Part shown: piece by piece, positions 18,254-29,434 of the stretch
Numbering within the stretch: position 1 is the stretch's first letter
How the letters are laid out: each line of letters begins with the position of its first letter
Made by a program: the position numbers and the translations under genes
Assembly: GCA_003241055.1 (NCBI GenBank)
Contig: QFOD01000013.1
Location: 62,001-126,000, forward strand
DNA from: Roseateles depolymerans
GTDB lineage: Bacteria > Pseudomonadota > Gammaproteobacteria > Burkholderiales > Burkholderiaceae_C
DNA: 64,000 nucleotides
Reading direction: 5' to 3'
Notes under the pieces: generated by a model
Seen by the model: the letters and a program-made list of their open reading frames with translations, nothing else
The model's database searches: none
Told to the model about the DNA's origin: nothing

Positions 18254-18549
18254 ATGAGCCTCACCCCTGACGACGTGAGCCGTATCGCCCATCTGGCCCG
18301 GCTGGAGCTGCAGCCGGCCGAGTCCGAGGCGATGCTTGGCAACCTGAACGATTTCTTCAAGATCGTCGGCCAGATGAGTGCGGTGGACACGGCCGGCATC
18401 GAGCCGCTGTACACCCCGCTGTCGGCCATCCAGCAGGTGCAGCTGCGCCTGCGTGACGACATGGTCACCGAGAGCAATCAGCGCGAACTGAATCAGCGCA
18501 GCGCCCCGGCCGTCGAGGACGGCCTCTTCCTCGTTCCCAAGGTCATCGA

Positions 18550-18553
<4 letters not shown>
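18254..18553 (+). CDS. gatC: Asp/Glu-tRNA amidotransferase subunit C
   Basis: A 99-residue GatC, which holds GatA and GatB together in the enzyme that converts Glu-tRNA(Gln) and Asp-tRNA(Asn) to the amidated forms. It shows the family start MSLTPDDVSRIAHLARLEL and the C-terminal APAVEDGLFLVPKVIE. The stop overlaps the gatA start (ATGA). Its presence implies indirect Asn- or Gln-tRNA synthesis. Confidence 0.95.
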
Positions 18554-20037
<1,484 letters not shown>

Positions 20038-20038
20038 A

Positions 20039-21490
20039 ATGCCCACGACGTCCAAACTCATACGCGGCTACGAGGTCGTCATTGGCCTGGAGAACCACGT
20101 CCAGCTGTCGACCCAGTCCAAGATCTTCAGCGGCTCCTCCACCGCCTTCGGCGCGGCGCCCAACACCCAGGCGTCGCCGGTGGACCTGGCCCTGCCCGGC
20201 ACGCTGCCGGTGCTGAACCGGGCGGCCGTGGAGCGTGCGATCCGCTTCGGCCTGGCGGTCGGCGCCAAGGTCGCGCCGCTGTCCATCTTCGCGCGCAAGA
20301 ACTACTTCTACCCCGATCTGCCCAAGGGCTACCAGATCTCCCAGTTCGAGATCCCGGTGGTGCAGGGCGGTCAGGTGGAGTTCTTCGTCGGCGACGAGAA
20401 GAAGGTGGTCAAGCTGACCCGCGCCCATCTGGAGGAGGACGCGGGCAAGAGCCTGCACGAGGACTACCAGGGCATGTCGGGCATAGACCTGAACCGCGCC
20501 GGCACGCCGCTGCTGGAGATCGTGTCCGAGCCCGAGATGCGCTCCGCCCAGGAGGCGGCCGAATACGCCAAGACCCTGCATGCGCTGGTGATGTGGCTGG
20601 GCATCTGCGACGGCAACATGCAGGAAGGCTCGTTCCGCTGCGACGTGAACGTGTCGGTGCGCAAGCCCGGCGAGCCCTTCGGCACGCGCCGCGAGATCAA
20701 GAACCTCAACAGCTTCCGCTTCCTGGTGGACGCGGTGAACTACGAGGTCAACTGGCAGATCGACGAGATCGAGGACGGCCGCAAGATCCAGCAGGCGACG
20801 GTGCTCTACAACCCGGACACCGGCGAGACCCGCGCGATGCGCAGCAAGGAGGACTCGGCCGACTACCGCTACTTCCCCGACCCCGACCTGCCGCCGCTGG
20901 TGATCGCGCCGGAATGGGTGGAGCGCGTGAAGGGCGAGATGCCCGAGCTGCCGGCCGTGATGGCCGCGCGCTTCATCGAGGCCGATGGCCTGCCCGAGTA
21001 CGACGCCACCATGATGACCCAGAGCCTGGCCACGGCGCGCTACTACGAGGCCGCCAAGGCCGCGGGGGCGACGCCTAAGTTGGTGGCCAACTGGGTGATG
21101 GGCGAGATCAGCAAGCGGCTCAATGCCTCGGGCGGCGAGATCGATGCTGCCCCGGTGAGCGCCGAGTTGCTGGCCCGGCTGATTGCCCGCATCGCGGACG
21201 GCACCATCTCGAACAACGCCGCCAAGCAGGTGTTCGAGGTGCTGTGGACCGGCGAAGCGACTGATGTGGACGCCGTCATCGAGGCCAAGGGCCTGAAGCA
21301 GGTCAGCGACACCGGTGCCATCGAGGCCATCCTCGACGAGGTGCTGGCGGCCAATCAGAAGTCGGTGGACGAGTACCGCGCGGGCAAGGACAAGGCCTTC
21401 AACGCGCTGGTCGGCCAGGCCATGAAGGCCACCAAGGGCAAGGCCAACCCGGCCCTCGTCAACGAGCTGCTGAAGAAGAAGCTCGGCTAA
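20039..21490 (+). CDS. gatB: Asp/Glu-tRNA amidotransferase subunit B
   Basis: A 483-residue subunit that activates the tRNA-bound acid by phosphorylation and transfers ammonia. It has the GatB hallmarks YEVVIGLENHVQLST, FYPDLPKGYQISQ, GIDLNRAGTPLLEIV and SFRCDVNVSVR, plus the C-terminal YqeY-like tail (about 330-483) that contacts tRNA. The usual E-x-H motif appears here as LENHVQL. It is last in gatCAB. Confidence 0.97.
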   Translation: MPTTSKLIRGYEVVIGLENHVQLSTQSKIFSGSSTAFGAAPNTQASPVDLALPGTLPVLNRAAVERAIRFGLAVGAKVAPLSIFARKNYFYPDLPKGYQISQFEIPVVQGGQVEFFVGDEKKVVKLTRAHLEEDAGKSLHEDYQGMSGIDLNRAGTPLLEIVSEPEMRSAQEAAEYAKTLHALVMWLGICDGNMQEGSFRCDVNVSVRKPGEPFGTRREIKNLNSFRFLVDAVNYEVNWQIDEIEDGRKIQQATVLYNPDTGETRAMRSKEDSADYRYFPDPDLPPLVIAPEWVERVKGEMPELPAVMAARFIEADGLPEYDATMMTQSLATARYYEAAKAAGATPKLVANWVMGEISKRLNASGGEIDAAPVSAELLARLIARIADGTISNNAAKQVFEVLWTGEATDVDAVIEAKGLKQVSDTGAIEAILDEVLAANQKSVDEYRAGKDKAFNALVGQAMKATKGKANPALVNELLKKKLG

Positions 21491-21587
21491 GTCGGGTCGC
21501 GCACGTCGGGGCCTGGGGCCCTGATGTGGCGCCCCTGTGGGCGGTGTCGGTCGAGGTGAGCCGGCGTCGGCACCGAGGCCGACGCGC

Positions 21588-22274
21588 TCAGCGCGCCGGC
21601 TTGCCGGTGGCGGGGTCGTCCACCAGCGGTGGCAGCGAGCCCGGCGCGGCGCCGGCCCAGAGTTTCTTCAGCCGTGCCAGCTCGGCGTCGAAGCGGGCGT
21701 TGATGCGCACGATCTCGGCCTTCTGGTTCTCGATCAGCTGTTGCTGGGCCTCCACGGCCGCGTCATTGGCGTCCAGCTGCTGGCGCAGCTTGGCCGGCAG
21801 CGGCTTGCCCTTGTAGAACTCGGCCTCGTCCAGCAGGGGGCGGCGTTCGGTGCCGAGATCCTTGATGCGGCGCTCGGACAGGTGCATCGCCTTGTTCGCA
21901 TCGTCCAGTGCCAGGTTGCGCGCCCGCTGGTGGGCGGCATCGGTCGGGTAGCGCTGCACGAGTGTGCGGTCACGCCGCACGGCGTCCTGACGGGCGATGC
22001 GCTCGGCCGCCGCCTTGCGGTCGGCCAGCTCCTTGGCCGCGCGCTGTTCCGGGCTCAGGAAAGGCGGCAGCGTCGCGCGCTGCGAACCGTCGGGGTTGAG
22101 GATGCGCTGCTCACCCGACGTGCATTCGGCGATGGGGCGATCGCTGGTCAGACGCCGGCCGTCGGCCGTCGTGCAGGTGTAGATGCCCTTGCCGGCGGCG
22201 GATTCCGTCTGCGCAGCCGCCAGGGCGGCTTGCAGCGCCAGCGGGACGGCCAGGACGACGGCAAGAGGATGCAT
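21588..22274 (-). CDS. DUF4124-domain periplasmic protein of unknown function
   Basis: A 228-residue exported protein. A signal peptide (1-21, ending ALAAAQ) precedes a DUF4124-like module (GIYTCTTADGRRLTSDRPIAEC, two cysteines likely forming a disulfide). After it comes a long charged helical, coiled-coil-prone region (about 75-205). The start overlaps the pyrE stop by one base (TGATG), so it is probably co-transcribed after pyrE. Function is unknown. Confidence 0.75.
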   Translation of the reverse strand: MHPLAVVLAVPLALQAALAAAQTESAAGKGIYTCTTADGRRLTSDRPIAECTSGEQRILNPDGSQRATLPPFLSPEQRAAKELADRKAAAERIARQDAVRRDRTLVQRYPTDAAHQRARNLALDDANKAMHLSERRIKDLGTERRPLLDEAEFYKGKPLPAKLRQQLDANDAAVEAQQQLIENQKAEIVRINARFDAELARLKKLWAGAAPGSLPPLVDDPATGKPAR

Positions 22275-22939
22275 CAGACGCCGTAGCGTTCGCGGTAGGC
22301 CAGCACGGCGGGACGATGCGCCGCCAGCTCCGGCGTGTCGCCGAGGTAGGCCAGCAGGTCACCCAGGCCGGCGATGGCAATCACCGGCAGGCCATAGCGC
22401 TGCTGCACCTGCTGCACGGCGGACTGTTCGCTGTCGACCCCGCCCTCGGCCGCCTTTTCCTGACGGTCCAGCGCGATGGCCACGCCGCAGGGCGTGGCGC
22501 CGGCCGCCTCGATCATCTGGATGGACTCGCGCACCGAAGTGCCGGCGGAGATCACGTCGTCGATGATGAGCACGCGGCCCTTGACCGGGGCGCCGACAAG
22601 CGTGCCGCCCTCGCCGTGATCCTTGGCTTCCTTGCGGTTGTAGGCAAAGGGCAGGTTGCGGCCGCGCCGCGCCAGCTCGATCGAGACCGCCGCGGCCAGC
22701 GTGATGCCCTTGTAGGCCGGGCCGAAGATCATGTCGAAGTGCTGGCCCGAGGTGATCAGGCGGTCCGCGTAGAAGCCGGCCAGGCGGCCGAGCTTGGCGC
22801 CGTCGTCGAACAGGCCGGCATTGAAGAAGTAGGGCGACAGCCGCCCGGCCTTGGTCTTGAACTCGCCGAAGCGCAACACGCCGGCCTGCACGGCGAAGGC
22901 GACGAAATCCTGGGCGAGAGCATCGATGGGCGCTGACAT
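22274..22939 (-). CDS. pyrE: Orotate phosphoribosyltransferase
   Basis: A 221-residue enzyme of pyrimidine synthesis that joins orotate to PRPP to give OMP. It shows GEFKTKAGRLSPYFFNAG at the N-terminus, the flexible loop AYNRKEAKDHGEGG with its catalytic lysine, and the PRPP-binding motif VLIIDDVISAGTS. Length is typical. It is first of a two-gene minus unit with the DUF4124 gene. Confidence 0.97.
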   Translation of the reverse strand: MSAPIDALAQDFVAFAVQAGVLRFGEFKTKAGRLSPYFFNAGLFDDGAKLGRLAGFYADRLITSGQHFDMIFGPAYKGITLAAAVSIELARRGRNLPFAYNRKEAKDHGEGGTLVGAPVKGRVLIIDDVISAGTSVRESIQMIEAAGATPCGVAIALDRQEKAAEGGVDSEQSAVQQVQQRYGLPVIAIAGLGDLLAYLGDTPELAAHRPAVLAYRERYGV

Positions 22940-22959
22940 GACGTCAGATTCTAGGGGCC

Positions 22960-22990
22960 AAAAAAAGCCCGCCGTGCAATGCCGGCGGGC
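22960..22990 (-). terminator. Rho-independent terminator after the TonB receptor gene
   Basis: The minus strand forms an 8-bp stem GCCCGCCG/CGGCGGGC followed by seven T. It lies 34 bases after the receptor stop codon and just before pyrE. Confidence 0.88.
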
Positions 22991-23023
22991 CTTTCGGGGC
23001 GGCAGGCCGGGCCTGCCGCGGTA

Positions 23024-25324
23024 TCAGAACAGCGTCTTGAACTGGATGCCGTAGCTGCGCGGCTCGTTGATGATGCCGGTCAGGTTGTCGAAGTCGATCG
23101 CGGCCACTACCTGGCGATGGTTGGTGATGTTGCGCGAGAACGCGGCCACCTCGTACCTGCCGTTGCCCCAGGCGTAGCCCACGCGCAGGCCGCCTTCCAG
23201 CGCGGCCTTGGCCTTGTACTCGACGGCCTCGTACAGGAACATGTTGTACTTGTCTTTGTAGGCCCAGTCGGTCAGCACGGTCAGCTCGCCGCCGGCCAGC
23301 TCGGTGCTGTACTTGAGCGTCCAGTTTGCCACCCACTTGGGCGCGCGCGGCAGCGGGTTGCCGTTGATGCTGACCGTGCCGGCCAGCGGGCCCGCCGGGT
23401 CGAGCACCGTGCAGCCCGTGTTGGCCTGCAGGAACTGGAAGTTCGCATTGCCGCAGGGCAGCACGAAGAGGTTGGGGTCCTTGATCTTGGTGTCGTTGTA
23501 CGACAGGCCCAGCGTCGTGCGCCAGTCGCGGGCGATGATGGCCTGGGCGTCCAGCTCGAAGCCCTGGCCCTCGGCGCGGTGCGCGTTGACCAGGCGGTTC
23601 TGGTTGGTGGAGCCCGAGCCCGCCGTCAGCTGCATGTCGTTCACGCGGTACTTGAACACCGTGGCGCTGACGCGGGCGGTGTTGTCCAGCAGGTCGGCCT
23701 TGATGCCGGCCTCGACGGACAGCACCTTCTCCGACTTGGCCTCGGAGATGGAGTCGCCGAACAGCACGCGGCCCTGGATGGACGGTGCGCGGTAACCGGT
23801 GGCGACCCGTGCGAACACGCTGGTGGCCTTGTCCAGGCTGTAGTTGGCGCCCAGGTCCCAGCTCCAGTTGGTGGACTTGGGGTGGGTGTAGAAGGGGCCG
23901 ATGATGTCGACGTTGACGGCCTTGCCCGGCGTCCAGGTGCGCACCGCGTCGAAGTCCTTCTTGTCGTCGGTGTAGCGCAGGCCGCCGCGGATCTTCAGCT
24001 GCGGCGTGACGGCGTAGTTCACGTTGCCGAACACGGCATAGGACTTGGCCTCCTGGTGCTGCACCGCATAGCCGTTCTGCGGGTCACCGGCCGAGAAGGT
24101 GTCGAAGTTGAAACTGTCCACCTGCAGCTTCTCGTTGAAGTAGTAGAGGCCGGCGATCCACTGCAGCGGCGAATTGGTGTTGGACTGCAGGCGGAACTCC
24201 TGCGTCACCTGCTTCAGGTAGGGGATGCCGTCGGCCGTCTGCGAGTCGAAGGGGATCAGGGCCTTCTGACCGGGGTAGCTGGGGCCGTCCGGGATGCCGG
24301 CGAAGCGGCTGCCGTAACCGCCGTCCACGTCGCCGCGGCTGTAGTACTTGGCGCGGTCGTAGGCGGTGATGGAGTGCAGCGTCACGCCGTCGAGTTCCCA
24401 GCGCAGCCGGGCCGACACCTCCTGCGAGCGCAGGGTCTGCACGTTGTAGCCGTCGGTGGGGTAGTAGCCGGGGTCGAAGCCGTCGACCAGGTCGTTGGTG
24501 CCGCGCTTGATGATGTTGGCGCGGAAGGTGGTGGCCGTGCCCTTGTAGTCGCGGCCCTGGACCTTGAATAGGCCGTAGAAGCCGCCGTTCTTGTAGGCGG
24601 CCTGCAGGCGCACCGCCTTGTCGCTGTAGCCTTCCAGGTCGGAGGTGGCGTCGGGCAGCGGGTTGTGCACCCGGTTGTCCTGGCGCTGGTAGAGCCCGGC
24701 GACGCGCACCTGCCAGTCGTCGTTGATGGGCACGTTGACCGCGCTCTCCATGTTCACGGCGGCCCAGCGGCCGTAGCCGATGTTGGCGTAGCCCTCGAAC
24801 TTCTTGCCGGGCTTGACCGAGTCGAACTTCATCACGCCGGCAGGCGAGTTGCGGCCGAACAGCGTGCCCTGCGGGCCGCGCAGCAGCTCCACCTGGTCCA
24901 CGTCGAACACCGGGAAGCCCTTGAGCGCAATGCTCTCCTGCACCACATCGTCATAGACCAGGCCCACGGGCTGGGACGCGTTCATGTCGAAGTCGGTGTT
25001 GCCCAGGCCGCGCACATAGAAGCGCGGGAACGTGCGGCCGTAGTCCGACTCGATGTTCAGGCTGGGCACCCGGCCCGACAGCGCGCGGACGTCCTGGCCG
25101 CTGGCGTTGTAGGTGTCGAGCTCCTCGCTCTTGATGGCCGAGATGGACTGGGGGACGTCCTTCACGTTCTCGATGCGGCGGCTGCCGGTGACGATGACGG
25201 CCTCGAGCTGGCTGACATCCTTCTTGGCCTCGGGCGCGGCGGCCTGGGCGAGGGCGGATTGAACGGGGAAGGCCGCGCCCAGCGCGAGCGCCAGCAGGGT
25301 GGGGGCCAGGGTTTGCTTGGACAT
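23024..25324 (-). CDS. TonB-dependent outer-membrane receptor
   Basis: A 766-residue outer-membrane receptor. A signal peptide (1-26) is followed by the TonB-box-like segment and plug domain (EAVIVTGSRRIENVKDVPQSIS, FYVRGLGNTDFD, VELLRGPQGTLFGRNSPAGV) and a 22-strand barrel ending in the aromatic residue F (QFKTLF). GAGGATC lies before the ATG. No TonB, sigma factor or binding protein is nearby, so the substrate (siderophore, heme, vitamin or glycan) cannot be named. It is flanked by a strong terminator and transcribed alone. Confidence 0.92.
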   Translation of the reverse strand: MSKQTLAPTLLALALGAAFPVQSALAQAAAPEAKKDVSQLEAVIVTGSRRIENVKDVPQSISAIKSEELDTYNASGQDVRALSGRVPSLNIESDYGRTFPRFYVRGLGNTDFDMNASQPVGLVYDDVVQESIALKGFPVFDVDQVELLRGPQGTLFGRNSPAGVMKFDSVKPGKKFEGYANIGYGRWAAVNMESAVNVPINDDWQVRVAGLYQRQDNRVHNPLPDATSDLEGYSDKAVRLQAAYKNGGFYGLFKVQGRDYKGTATTFRANIIKRGTNDLVDGFDPGYYPTDGYNVQTLRSQEVSARLRWELDGVTLHSITAYDRAKYYSRGDVDGGYGSRFAGIPDGPSYPGQKALIPFDSQTADGIPYLKQVTQEFRLQSNTNSPLQWIAGLYYFNEKLQVDSFNFDTFSAGDPQNGYAVQHQEAKSYAVFGNVNYAVTPQLKIRGGLRYTDDKKDFDAVRTWTPGKAVNVDIIGPFYTHPKSTNWSWDLGANYSLDKATSVFARVATGYRAPSIQGRVLFGDSISEAKSEKVLSVEAGIKADLLDNTARVSATVFKYRVNDMQLTAGSGSTNQNRLVNAHRAEGQGFELDAQAIIARDWRTTLGLSYNDTKIKDPNLFVLPCGNANFQFLQANTGCTVLDPAGPLAGTVSINGNPLPRAPKWVANWTLKYSTELAGGELTVLTDWAYKDKYNMFLYEAVEYKAKAALEGGLRVGYAWGNGRYEVAAFSRNITNHRQVVAAIDFDNLTGIINEPRSYGIQFKTLF

Positions 25325-25517
25325 GATGGATCCTCGGGTTGACTGAATTCACAGAGACAAAGCGGGGACGGGAGGCGCTGCTTGCGCCTTTTCTCATTTC
25401 TCTTTTGCGACGGGATAGTAAAGATTGCATGACGCCCGGGTGATGAAAGCGCGCGGCCCTGTTGTTCGATTGCTGCACTGCGATACTCATCCGATAAAAC
25501 CCCAATACATGCCGCCG

Positions 25518-26318
25518 ATGCGCTTCATTACCGCCAATCTCAACGGTGTTCGTTCTGCCGCCAGCAAGGGCTTCTTCGACTGGCTGGGGCAGCAGCAGGC
25601 CGACGCGCTCGGCGTGCAGGAACTCAAGGCCCAGGCCGACGTGGTGCAGGAGCAATTCGCCGCGCATGGCGGCCTGCAGGGGGCCTTCCAGTACGCCGAC
25701 AAGAAGGGCTACTCGGGTGTGGGCCTCTACACCCGCGAGCAGCCCAGCGACGTGCGCATCGGCTTCGGCTCCAGCGAGTTCGACCCCGAAGGGCGCTGGG
25801 TGGAGAAGCGCTTCGACAAGCCGGGCCGCAAGCTCAGCCTGATCTCCTGCTACTTCCCCAGCGGCTCGTCGGGCGAGGACCGCCAGCAGGCCAAGTACCG
25901 CTTCCTCGACGAGCTCTATCCGCACCTGATGGCGCTGAAGGCCGAGCGCGAGTTCATCCTCGTGGCCGATGTGAACATCGCGCACCGCGAGGCCGACCTG
26001 AAGAACTGGAAGAGCAACCAGAAGAACAGCGGCTTCCTGCCCGAGGAACGGGCCTGGATGACGCGGCTGCTGGGTACCGACCCTGGCCAGGGCGGCCTGG
26101 TGGACGTCTACCGCGCGCTGCAGCCCGACACCACCGACACCTGCTACACATGGTGGAGCAACCGCGGCCAGGCCTATGCGAACAACGTGGGCTGGCGGCT
26201 GGACTACCACCTGGCCACGCCCGCCCTGGCGGCGCTGGCGAAGCGCGAGGCCATCTACAAGGCCGAGAAGTTCAGCGACCACGCGCCGCTGACCATCGAC
26301 TACGACTTCTCGCTCTGA
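25518..26318 (+). CDS. xth: Exodeoxyribonuclease III
   Basis: A 266-residue AP endonuclease/3'-exonuclease of the EEP family that cuts abasic sites and trims 3' ends in base-excision repair. The motifs are TANLNGVRSA, ALGVQELKAQAD (catalytic Glu), VADVNIAHREADLKN, and WRLDYHLATP with SDHAPLTIDY near the end. ATG at 25518 (MRFITANLNG) is preferred; an ATG three codons earlier is also possible, and neither has a clear ribosome site. It is divergent from the TonB receptor across about 190 bp in which I saw no other signal. Confidence 0.94.
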   Translation: MRFITANLNGVRSAASKGFFDWLGQQQADALGVQELKAQADVVQEQFAAHGGLQGAFQYADKKGYSGVGLYTREQPSDVRIGFGSSEFDPEGRWVEKRFDKPGRKLSLISCYFPSGSSGEDRQQAKYRFLDELYPHLMALKAEREFILVADVNIAHREADLKNWKSNQKNSGFLPEERAWMTRLLGTDPGQGGLVDVYRALQPDTTDTCYTWWSNRGQAYANNVGWRLDYHLATPALAALAKREAIYKAEKFSDHAPLTIDYDFSL

Positions 26319-26497
26319 GCGCTGGCTGAACCCTGGCGGGGACGGCCCGGCCCCTGCCGTTGGTCATGGGCGGGTGCGTCACCCCTGGGCAATCCCGTAG
26401 AACACCGGCGCAGGAATCCGGCGTGCCGCCACGACAATCCGCGCCTTGACCCGGCGGGCGACCCCTGCCGCTTCAGTGTTCACCGGAATCCTCAGAC

Positions 26498-28063
26498 GTG
26501 ACGACCTCTACCCCCATGGCCGCCTCGGCGCGCGCGACCACCCCGTCGGGCGCCAGCACCATCCTCGGCCAGCCCAACCAGCTGTTCGTGCTGTTCTTCA
26601 CCGAGATGTGGGAGCGCTTCTCCTACTACGGCATGCGCGCCCTGCTGGTGCTGTTCCTGATCTCCGAGGCCGCCAAGGGCGGCTGGGGCTGGAGCCGCGC
26701 CGAAGCCACGTCGCTGTACGGCTGGTACACCGGCCTGGTCTACCTGACCCCCATCCTGGGCGGCTACATCGCCGACCGCTTCCTGGGCACGCGCCGCGCG
26801 GTGCTGCTGGGCGGCTTCATCATCGCGGCGGGCCACATCTCGCTGTTCCTGGAGACCGTGCCCAGCTTCTACCTGGGCCTGGGCCTGGTGGTGCTGGGGA
26901 CCGGCCTGTTCAAGCCCAATATCTCGGCCATCGTCGGCCAGCTCTACGGCCCCAAGGAGGACAACGTCCGCGACGCCGGCTACACGCTGTTCTACATGGG
27001 CGTGAACGCGGGGGCCTTCTTCGGCATCTCGCTGTGCGGCTACATCGGCGAGAAGATCTCCTGGAACCTGGGCTTCGGCCTGGCCGGCGTGTTCATGATC
27101 CTGGGCGCGCTGCAGTTCTACTTCAGCGGCAGCATCTTCGGCGACATCGGTGCGCCGCCCAAGGCCGGTGAGGCCAAGCAGCAGGCGGCGGAAGGCGACG
27201 AGGCGCCGGCCCATGTGGTGGCCGACCGCCTGAAGGCCATCTTCGTGTTCTCGTTCTTCACCATCTTCTTCTGGTTCGCGTTCGAGCAGGCCGGCGGCTC
27301 CATGACCATCTTCGCGGCCGACTACACCGACCGCACGCTGGTGGGCACCAGCGGCTTCGTGTTCAAGGTGGTCAATTCGCTGATGACCGTGATCCCGGCG
27401 GGCATCCTGTCGTGGCTGCTGTGGAAGCTCAACCGCAACACCGGCAGCCGCTTCGCGCTGGCCAACGGCCTGCTGGCGCTGGCCTTCGCCGTGATCTGGG
27501 GCCTGGTGTTCTGGATGCTGGGCCGCGAGTTCGCGATGGATCAGTCCGAGGTGCCCGCCACCTGGTTCGGCGTGCTGAACTCCTTCTTCCTGGTCATCCT
27601 GGCGCCGATGTTCTCCAAGATGTGGGAGAAGCACTGGAACCCGCCGGGCTCCGTGAAGTTCGGCGTGGGCCTGGTGCTGCTGGGCCTGGGCTTTTCGGCG
27701 CTGTCGCTGGGCTCAGCCGGCATCCCGGCCGGCGCCAAGACGGCTCAGGTCAGCATGGTCTTCCTGTGCGTGGCCTACCTGCTGCACACCATGGGCGAGC
27801 TGTGCCTGTCGCCGGTGGGTCTGTCCTACATCTCCAAGCTGGCGCCGGCGCGCCTGCTGGGCCTGATGTTCGGCGTGTGGTTCCTGAACACGGCCATCGC
27901 CAACAAGATCGCCGGCTCCACAGGCGCCTACATCGACGAAATCTCCAACCACTACTCGATGTCCGTCTTCTTCCTGATCTTCACCGCCATCCCCATCGGC
28001 GCCGGCCTCGTGCTGATGCTGCTGACGCCCTGGATGAAGAAGAAGATGCACGGCGTGCACTGA
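26498..28063 (+). CDS. POT-family proton-coupled di/tripeptide transporter
   Basis: A 521-residue major-facilitator protein with 12-14 helices. The proton-coupling ExxERFxYYG signature is present as TEMWERFSYYGMRALLV, and GLFKPNISAIVGQLY is the second PTR2 signature. It imports di- and tripeptides with protons. The start is GTG at 26498 with GGAA upstream; an ATG six codons later is possible. A cytoplasmic loop (about 215-245) is rich in Ala/Glu/Lys. It is monocistronic, followed by a strong terminator. The preceding 179-bp gap shows nothing recognisable. Confidence 0.93.
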   Translation: MTTSTPMAASARATTPSGASTILGQPNQLFVLFFTEMWERFSYYGMRALLVLFLISEAAKGGWGWSRAEATSLYGWYTGLVYLTPILGGYIADRFLGTRRAVLLGGFIIAAGHISLFLETVPSFYLGLGLVVLGTGLFKPNISAIVGQLYGPKEDNVRDAGYTLFYMGVNAGAFFGISLCGYIGEKISWNLGFGLAGVFMILGALQFYFSGSIFGDIGAPPKAGEAKQQAAEGDEAPAHVVADRLKAIFVFSFFTIFFWFAFEQAGGSMTIFAADYTDRTLVGTSGFVFKVVNSLMTVIPAGILSWLLWKLNRNTGSRFALANGLLALAFAVIWGLVFWMLGREFAMDQSEVPATWFGVLNSFFLVILAPMFSKMWEKHWNPPGSVKFGVGLVLLGLGFSALSLGSAGIPAGAKTAQVSMVFLCVAYLLHTMGELCLSPVGLSYISKLAPARLLGLMFGVWFLNTAIANKIAGSTGAYIDEISNHYSMSVFFLIFTAIPIGAGLVLMLLTPWMKKKMHGVH

Positions 28064-28080
28064 GCCTGCCCGGCCTGAAC

Positions 28081-28110
28081 GAAAGCCACCCCTAGGGTGG
28101 CTTTCTTTTT
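28081..28110 (+). terminator. Rho-independent terminator after the peptide transporter gene
   Basis: The stem GAAAGCCACC/GGTGGCTTTC with a short loop is followed by five T, 17 bases after the stop codon. It isolates the transporter gene from the RND operon. Confidence 0.93.
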
Positions 28111-28132
28111 GTCGTACGCCGTTCGGGCCTGT

Positions 28133-28147
28133 TGACATCTAATGTCA
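28133..28147. promoter_or_regulatory. Perfect palindrome upstream of the first RND operon
   Basis: TGACAT-CTA-ATGTCA is a perfect 15-bp palindrome about 85 bp before the adaptor start. It overlaps a TTGACA hexamer, although no good -10 sits 17 bp after that. The form suits a TetR- or MarR-type repressor site, but no such regulator is adjacent. Confidence 0.4.
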
Positions 28148-28231
28148 GCAACCCGACCCGGCTGGCTCTTCTGGGGCATGCAGGGTGTGGACGATCTGGC
28201 TACAGTCGCGCCCTTGTCGATGGAGTCCCGC

Positions 28232-29419
28232 ATGCCCCAAGCCCGTCCCACGCCCCGCTGGCCCGCCCTGTCCGCGCCGGCCCTGATTGCCCTTGTCCTC
28301 GCCGGTTGCGGCCAGCAGCAGGGCGGCCCCGGAGGGCATGGTGGCGGTGCCGCACCCGTGTCCGTCGCCCCCGCCGTGCAGCGCGACGTGCAGGAATTCG
28401 AGGAGTTCACCGCCCGTCTGGAGGCGCCCGACACGGTCGAGGTGCGCGCCCGCGTGGCCGGCACCATCGAGGCCGTGCGCTTCAAGGAGGGCCAGGTCGT
28501 GCGCAAGGGCGAGCCGCTGTTCACCATCGACTCGCGCGCCTTCCGCGCCGAGGTGGTGCGGCTGGAGGCCCAGGTCGTGGCCGCCAAGACCCAGCTCGAT
28601 CTCTCGCGTGCCGACCTGGCCCGCGCCGAGAAGCTGGTGTCGGTGAACGCCGTCAGCCAGCAGGAGATCGACCAGCTGCGCGCCGCGGTGCGCAATGCCG
28701 ACGCCAGCCTGCGCGCGGCCGAGGCGGGCCTGGTGCAGGCGCGCCTGAACGTCGAATACGCCAACATCACCGCGCCGGTCGCGGGCCGCACCTCGCGCGC
28801 CAACGTCACGCCGGGCAACCTGGTCAGCGTGGGCGACCCGGTGCTGACCACGCTGGTGTCCAGCGACAAGGTCTACGCCTACTTCGACGCCAGCGAGGCG
28901 GCCTACCTGAAGTACCTGCGTGGCGGCAAGGGCGACACCACGGTGCAGCTGGGCCTGGCCAACGAGCAGGGCTACCCGCACATCGGCAAGCTGGACTTCG
29001 TCGACAATCGCCTCAACACCGCCACCGCCACCATCCGCGGCCGCGCGGTGTTCGACAACAAGGCCGGGCTGTTCACGCCGGGCCTGTTTGCGCACATCAA
29101 GCTGGTGGCCCACGCCTCGGCGGCGGCCGTGCTGGTGCCGGACCGTGCCATCACCACCGACCAAACCAACAAGCTGGTCTTCGTCGTCGGCCAGAACAAC
29201 ATCGTGCAGCCGCGCCCGGTCAAGCCCGGCGCGCTGCTGGACGGCATGCGCGTCGTCGACGGCGTGAAGGCCGGCGAGATGATCATCGTCGACGGCTTGC
29301 AGCGCGCGATGCCGGGTGCCCCGGTGACGCCGCAGGTGCTGAAGGTGGACGACAAGGGCATGCCCCTGCCTCCCGCGCCCGCTGGCGCGCAAGCCCCGGC
29401 CCCTGCCGCTTCGAAGTAA
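28232..29419 (+). CDS. RND efflux periplasmic adaptor lipoprotein (AcrA/MexA type)
   Basis: A 395-residue membrane-fusion protein. The lipobox LAGC places the lipidated Cys at residue 26. The lipoyl/hairpin/beta-barrel order is seen in VEVRARVAGTIEAVRFKEGQVV, the coiled-coil hairpin (about 105-180) and YANITAPVAGRTSRANVTPGN. It links the inner-membrane pump to the outer-membrane channel. The ATG at 28232 has GGAG 6 bases upstream; the open frame runs 90 bases further but has no signal peptide there. Followed by the permease after 15 bp. Confidence 0.94.
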   Translation: MPQARPTPRWPALSAPALIALVLAGCGQQQGGPGGHGGGAAPVSVAPAVQRDVQEFEEFTARLEAPDTVEVRARVAGTIEAVRFKEGQVVRKGEPLFTIDSRAFRAEVVRLEAQVVAAKTQLDLSRADLARAEKLVSVNAVSQQEIDQLRAAVRNADASLRAAEAGLVQARLNVEYANITAPVAGRTSRANVTPGNLVSVGDPVLTTLVSSDKVYAYFDASEAAYLKYLRGGKGDTTVQLGLANEQGYPHIGKLDFVDNRLNTATATIRGRAVFDNKAGLFTPGLFAHIKLVAHASAAAVLVPDRAITTDQTNKLVFVVGQNNIVQPRPVKPGALLDGMRVVDGVKAGEMIIVDGLQRAMPGAPVTPQVLKVDDKGMPLPPAPAGAQAPAPAASK

Positions 29420-29434
29420 TCAGGCGGCCCTGCC

